A stretch of 64,000 nt of DNA from Prevotella sp. HJM029 (GTDB lineage: Bacteria; Bacteroidota; Bacteroidia; Bacteroidales; Bacteroidaceae): assembly GCF_000599605.1 (NCBI RefSeq), contig NZ_KK082672.1:53968-117967 (forward strand). The letters are read 5' to 3'. Made by a program: the position numbers and the translations under genes. Position 1 is the first letter of the stretch. The number at the start of each line of letters is the position of its first letter. Of this stretch, positions 61,926 to 64,000 are shown one piece after another. The notes under the pieces are model-generated. The model saw only the letters and a list, made by a program, of their open reading frames with translations, had not been told where the DNA came from and made no database searches.

Positions 61926-64000
61926 ATGAAAATAATGGACTTCAAGTATACGTTGCTACGGCATGCTTTTCCTTTGACGGCTGCATGGTTGACCATGGGA
62001 TGGGTGTTGTTAGCATGTTCAGACAAAGATATTAATACAGCCGATTCTGAAGGGAAGGCGCTGGTAACCTTTTCAGTTTCTGAGAAACAAGATGAAGCAC
62101 AGGCGAGTGTAAATGCTGGTCAACCGATGACGCGTGCAGCTTTTGCCCATCAATTGGCTCAGCAAGACCTCACTCCTGAGGATCTCGTATCTCAGAAACT
62201 ACCTGTGCAAGGCAAGGCCAGTGCTGGGATTTGTTTGATAGAGAGCACACTACCTGGTGTACCCTCGCAACGTGAAACCACAGCTCCAACACGTGCAAAT
62301 ATCACCGATTTGAGCACCTTGGGGAATTTCTCTACTACGGCGTTCTATGGCTCATCCGACACGAGTCTTGAACCTTGGTTCTATGATAAGGATACGCGGC
62401 CAGCAGGTACACTCGTAACACCTATCTATTGGGATTGGATTAAGAACCATGGTTGCTTCTATGCGGTTTATCCTAAGCCCTATAGCAAGCTGCAACTCTC
62501 ACCTTCCAGCTACACGGGTACGCCCTATGTGAATATTGAAGTAGAGCCAGATGTAAAGAATCAGAAGGATTTGATGACAGCTTGTTCTGGGATAGTTCAC
62601 ACCACGATTGGCGCAATGAATGCCACGGCACCTCGCACTGACCTCACTTTCCGCCATGCCATGACAGCTGTGCGCTTCAAAGTGGGGCAGAACCTTTCGT
62701 ATAGCCGTCACATCACTAAGGTTGAGATTGTGAATGCAAAGAGCAAAGGCAAATATATTTTGCCCAACGACATAAACCATACGGGTGCATGGGATGCAGC
62801 TTCCATCTCTACTCCTACTACGTTTACCCTTGGTGGCGATGGTACAGTAGATGTAAGTACAACAGCAGCTGTGGGCAACATCATCATGGGCGACAACGGC
62901 GATAACTATGTGTTCTACATGATTCCGCAGTCACTCACAGGTGTGCAAGTAAAGATTTATTTCGATGGCAACAATACAACCCCTGCTATTACTGCTGACC
63001 TCAGAGGGCAATGGAAGCCTGGCATGACAAAGACCTATTCGTTGTCTCAGAACACATCCGATTGGCGGTATCAAATAGATGTGGAGTCGCCTACAGATGC
63101 TGAATATAGTGCAACAGCAACAGGCAACTACAAGATACAAAGCTATCGTAAAGACCCCACATCAGGAACGCTGCAGGCTGTGCCTTGGGAAGTTGTGGGC
63201 TATGACACTGACGGCGATGGTACCTTCTCGATGAGCGAACCACTTCCAAGCTGGTTTACTGGACTGACCGTGACCAATGGCAATGGCAGCATAACTCCAG
63301 CAGGTGAAACGGGCGTAGCTAACTTAGTGCCTGTTTCTGCAACGGAAGATAAATTGGCAGCGTTGAATGCTGCACTAAAGCAGAATCCTAAAGGTTCGGC
63401 TTCAGACTATTACGATTTATCAACCCATGATATCAAAGGCAACGTTACACCGCGCAACACCGCCAACTGTTATATCATCTCCCATCCGGGATTTTATAAG
63501 ATACCTTTGGTGTATGGCAACGCCATCCAGAATGGGGCACCAAATTCTAAGGCCTATACCTATAAAGGCAATCTGAGCGACCCCAACATCGCTTATGTGT
63601 TGCAGCATTTCAAAGATCATGACAATCAAGACATCACCGACCCATGGATTGAGAGGACCAATACTTGGACCAACAATGGTGTGAACGATGCCAAGGTGGT
63701 TTGGGCGGATGAAGCCGGGCTTGTGCAGTTTGGTGCAACCAAGATTGTGCACGATGCCAACTATAATGCCTTCGTGCAGTTCGAAGTACCCGCAGCGAAC
63801 ATTAAGAATGGCAATGCCGTTATCGCCGTGATGAAGAATGGCACAGTAGTATGGTCTTGGCATTTGTGGTTTACCCATGAAGATGCCCTCAATACTATCA
63901 CCTGCACGAATTATCAAGACAAAAACTATAGGTTTACGGAAGAAACATTAGGTTGGAAATATACCACTTGGATAGGAACCAATTATATTTCGCCACGCAG
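61926..64000 (+). CDS. fimbrillin family lipoprotein (Mfa-like), partial
   Basis: The frame is open from ATG 61926 to the window end (691 complete codons), so the C-terminus is missing. It has a lipoprotein signal with lipobox VLLAC (Cys32) and the fimbrillin block RTDLTFRHAMTAVRFKVG (about residue 239), followed by a beta-rich region with YVFYMIPQSLTGVQVKIYF. Mfa-like fimbrillins are exported as lipoproteins and polymerise into fimbriae after protease processing. The protein is long for a shaft subunit, so a tip or accessory subunit is possible. Confidence 0.85.
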   Translation, partial: MKIMDFKYTLLRHAFPLTAAWLTMGWVLLACSDKDINTADSEGKALVTFSVSEKQDEAQASVNAGQPMTRAAFAHQLAQQDLTPEDLVSQKLPVQGKASAGICLIESTLPGVPSQRETTAPTRANITDLSTLGNFSTTAFYGSSDTSLEPWFYDKDTRPAGTLVTPIYWDWIKNHGCFYAVYPKPYSKLQLSPSSYTGTPYVNIEVEPDVKNQKDLMTACSGIVHTTIGAMNATAPRTDLTFRHAMTAVRFKVGQNLSYSRHITKVEIVNAKSKGKYILPNDINHTGAWDAASISTPTTFTLGGDGTVDVSTTAAVGNIIMGDNGDNYVFYMIPQSLTGVQVKIYFDGNNTTPAITADLRGQWKPGMTKTYSLSQNTSDWRYQIDVESPTDAEYSATATGNYKIQSYRKDPTSGTLQAVPWEVVGYDTDGDGTFSMSEPLPSWFTGLTVTNGNGSITPAGETGVANLVPVSATEDKLAALNAALKQNPKGSASDYYDLSTHDIKGNVTPRNTANCYIISHPGFYKIPLVYGNAIQNGAPNSKAYTYKGNLSDPNIAYVLQHFKDHDNQDITDPWIERTNTWTNNGVNDAKVVWADEAGLVQFGATKIVHDANYNAFVQFEVPAANIKNGNAVIAVMKNGTVVWSWHLWFTHEDALNTITCTNYQDKNYRFTEETLGWKYTTWIGTNYISPR

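Overview
The window looks like a chromosomal segment of a Bacteroidales bacterium, most likely Prevotellaceae. The evidence is a SusC/SusD pair, a fimbrillin-type lipoprotein, a DUF4834 gene after pssA, a lysyl-tRNA synthetase with the Bacteroidetes C-terminal extension, Ser-type sulfatase plus anaerobic maturase, and many Bacteroidetes-type promoters with a -7 element TAnnTTTG. I saw no rRNA, intact tRNA, phage genes, transposase or CRISPR array.

Layout. 1-1188 is a gene-free, repeat-built region (three copies of a 143-bp element with 27-bp terminal inverted repeats around a roughly 300-bp interrupted palindrome). 1189-9066 holds a YfhO membrane protein, GSCFA protein, hendecad coiled-coil protein, CPBP protease, asd and an S1-domain protein. 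9092-17100 is a compact exopolysaccharide locus: export lipoprotein, Wzz, EpsG-like polymerase, flippase, two GT2 enzymes, an alpha-1,2-fucosyltransferase-like GT11 and the initiating sugar-phosphate transferase. 17380-22675 is a SusD/SusC pair. 23058-25253 has a DUF6261 gene and a higBA toxin-antitoxin module. 25391-29661 carries a polyprenol-phosphate mannosyltransferase-like gene and mfd. 30269-33141 is a 2-oxoacid:ferredoxin oxidoreductase operon led by a tiny TPR gene. 33256-38110 is lysS-gpsA-pgi-HAD. 38722-46970 holds an AI-2E exporter, tdk, rsmI, a coiled-coil lipoprotein, copper ATPase/chaperone, LemA/M48 and an SGNH protein. 46967-55097 holds a sulfatase maturase, sulfatase, TerC and a second Wzz/SLBB export pair. 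55353-61295 holds trxA, dnaE, psd, pssA and DUF4834. 61325-64000 is the start of a fimbrillin operon that runs off the window.

The most unusual content is intergenic. Five tandem arrays (24033-24490, 29698-30190, 38261-38570, 48289-48600, 48601-48870) have unrelated unit sequences but the same design: a period of 41 bp (42 in one) and one short inverted repeat per unit. At 48.6 kb two unrelated arrays abut and 14 consecutive palindrome centres stay exactly 41 bp apart across the junction. Stem changes between units are often compensated, and the T-rich strand is always the + strand. I know of no described family that fits, but I could not search.

A second candidate system is the leader of the fimbrillin operon: promoter, short reading frame containing a (CA)10 run, then a strong terminator hairpin before the first gene. 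Only the present repeat length lets translation cross the hairpin, which suggests phase variation by attenuation. Also notable are a copper P-type ATPase lacking its nucleotide-binding domain, a possible 60-nt small RNA near 6.6 kb, and an SGNH protein with substituted catalytic blocks.
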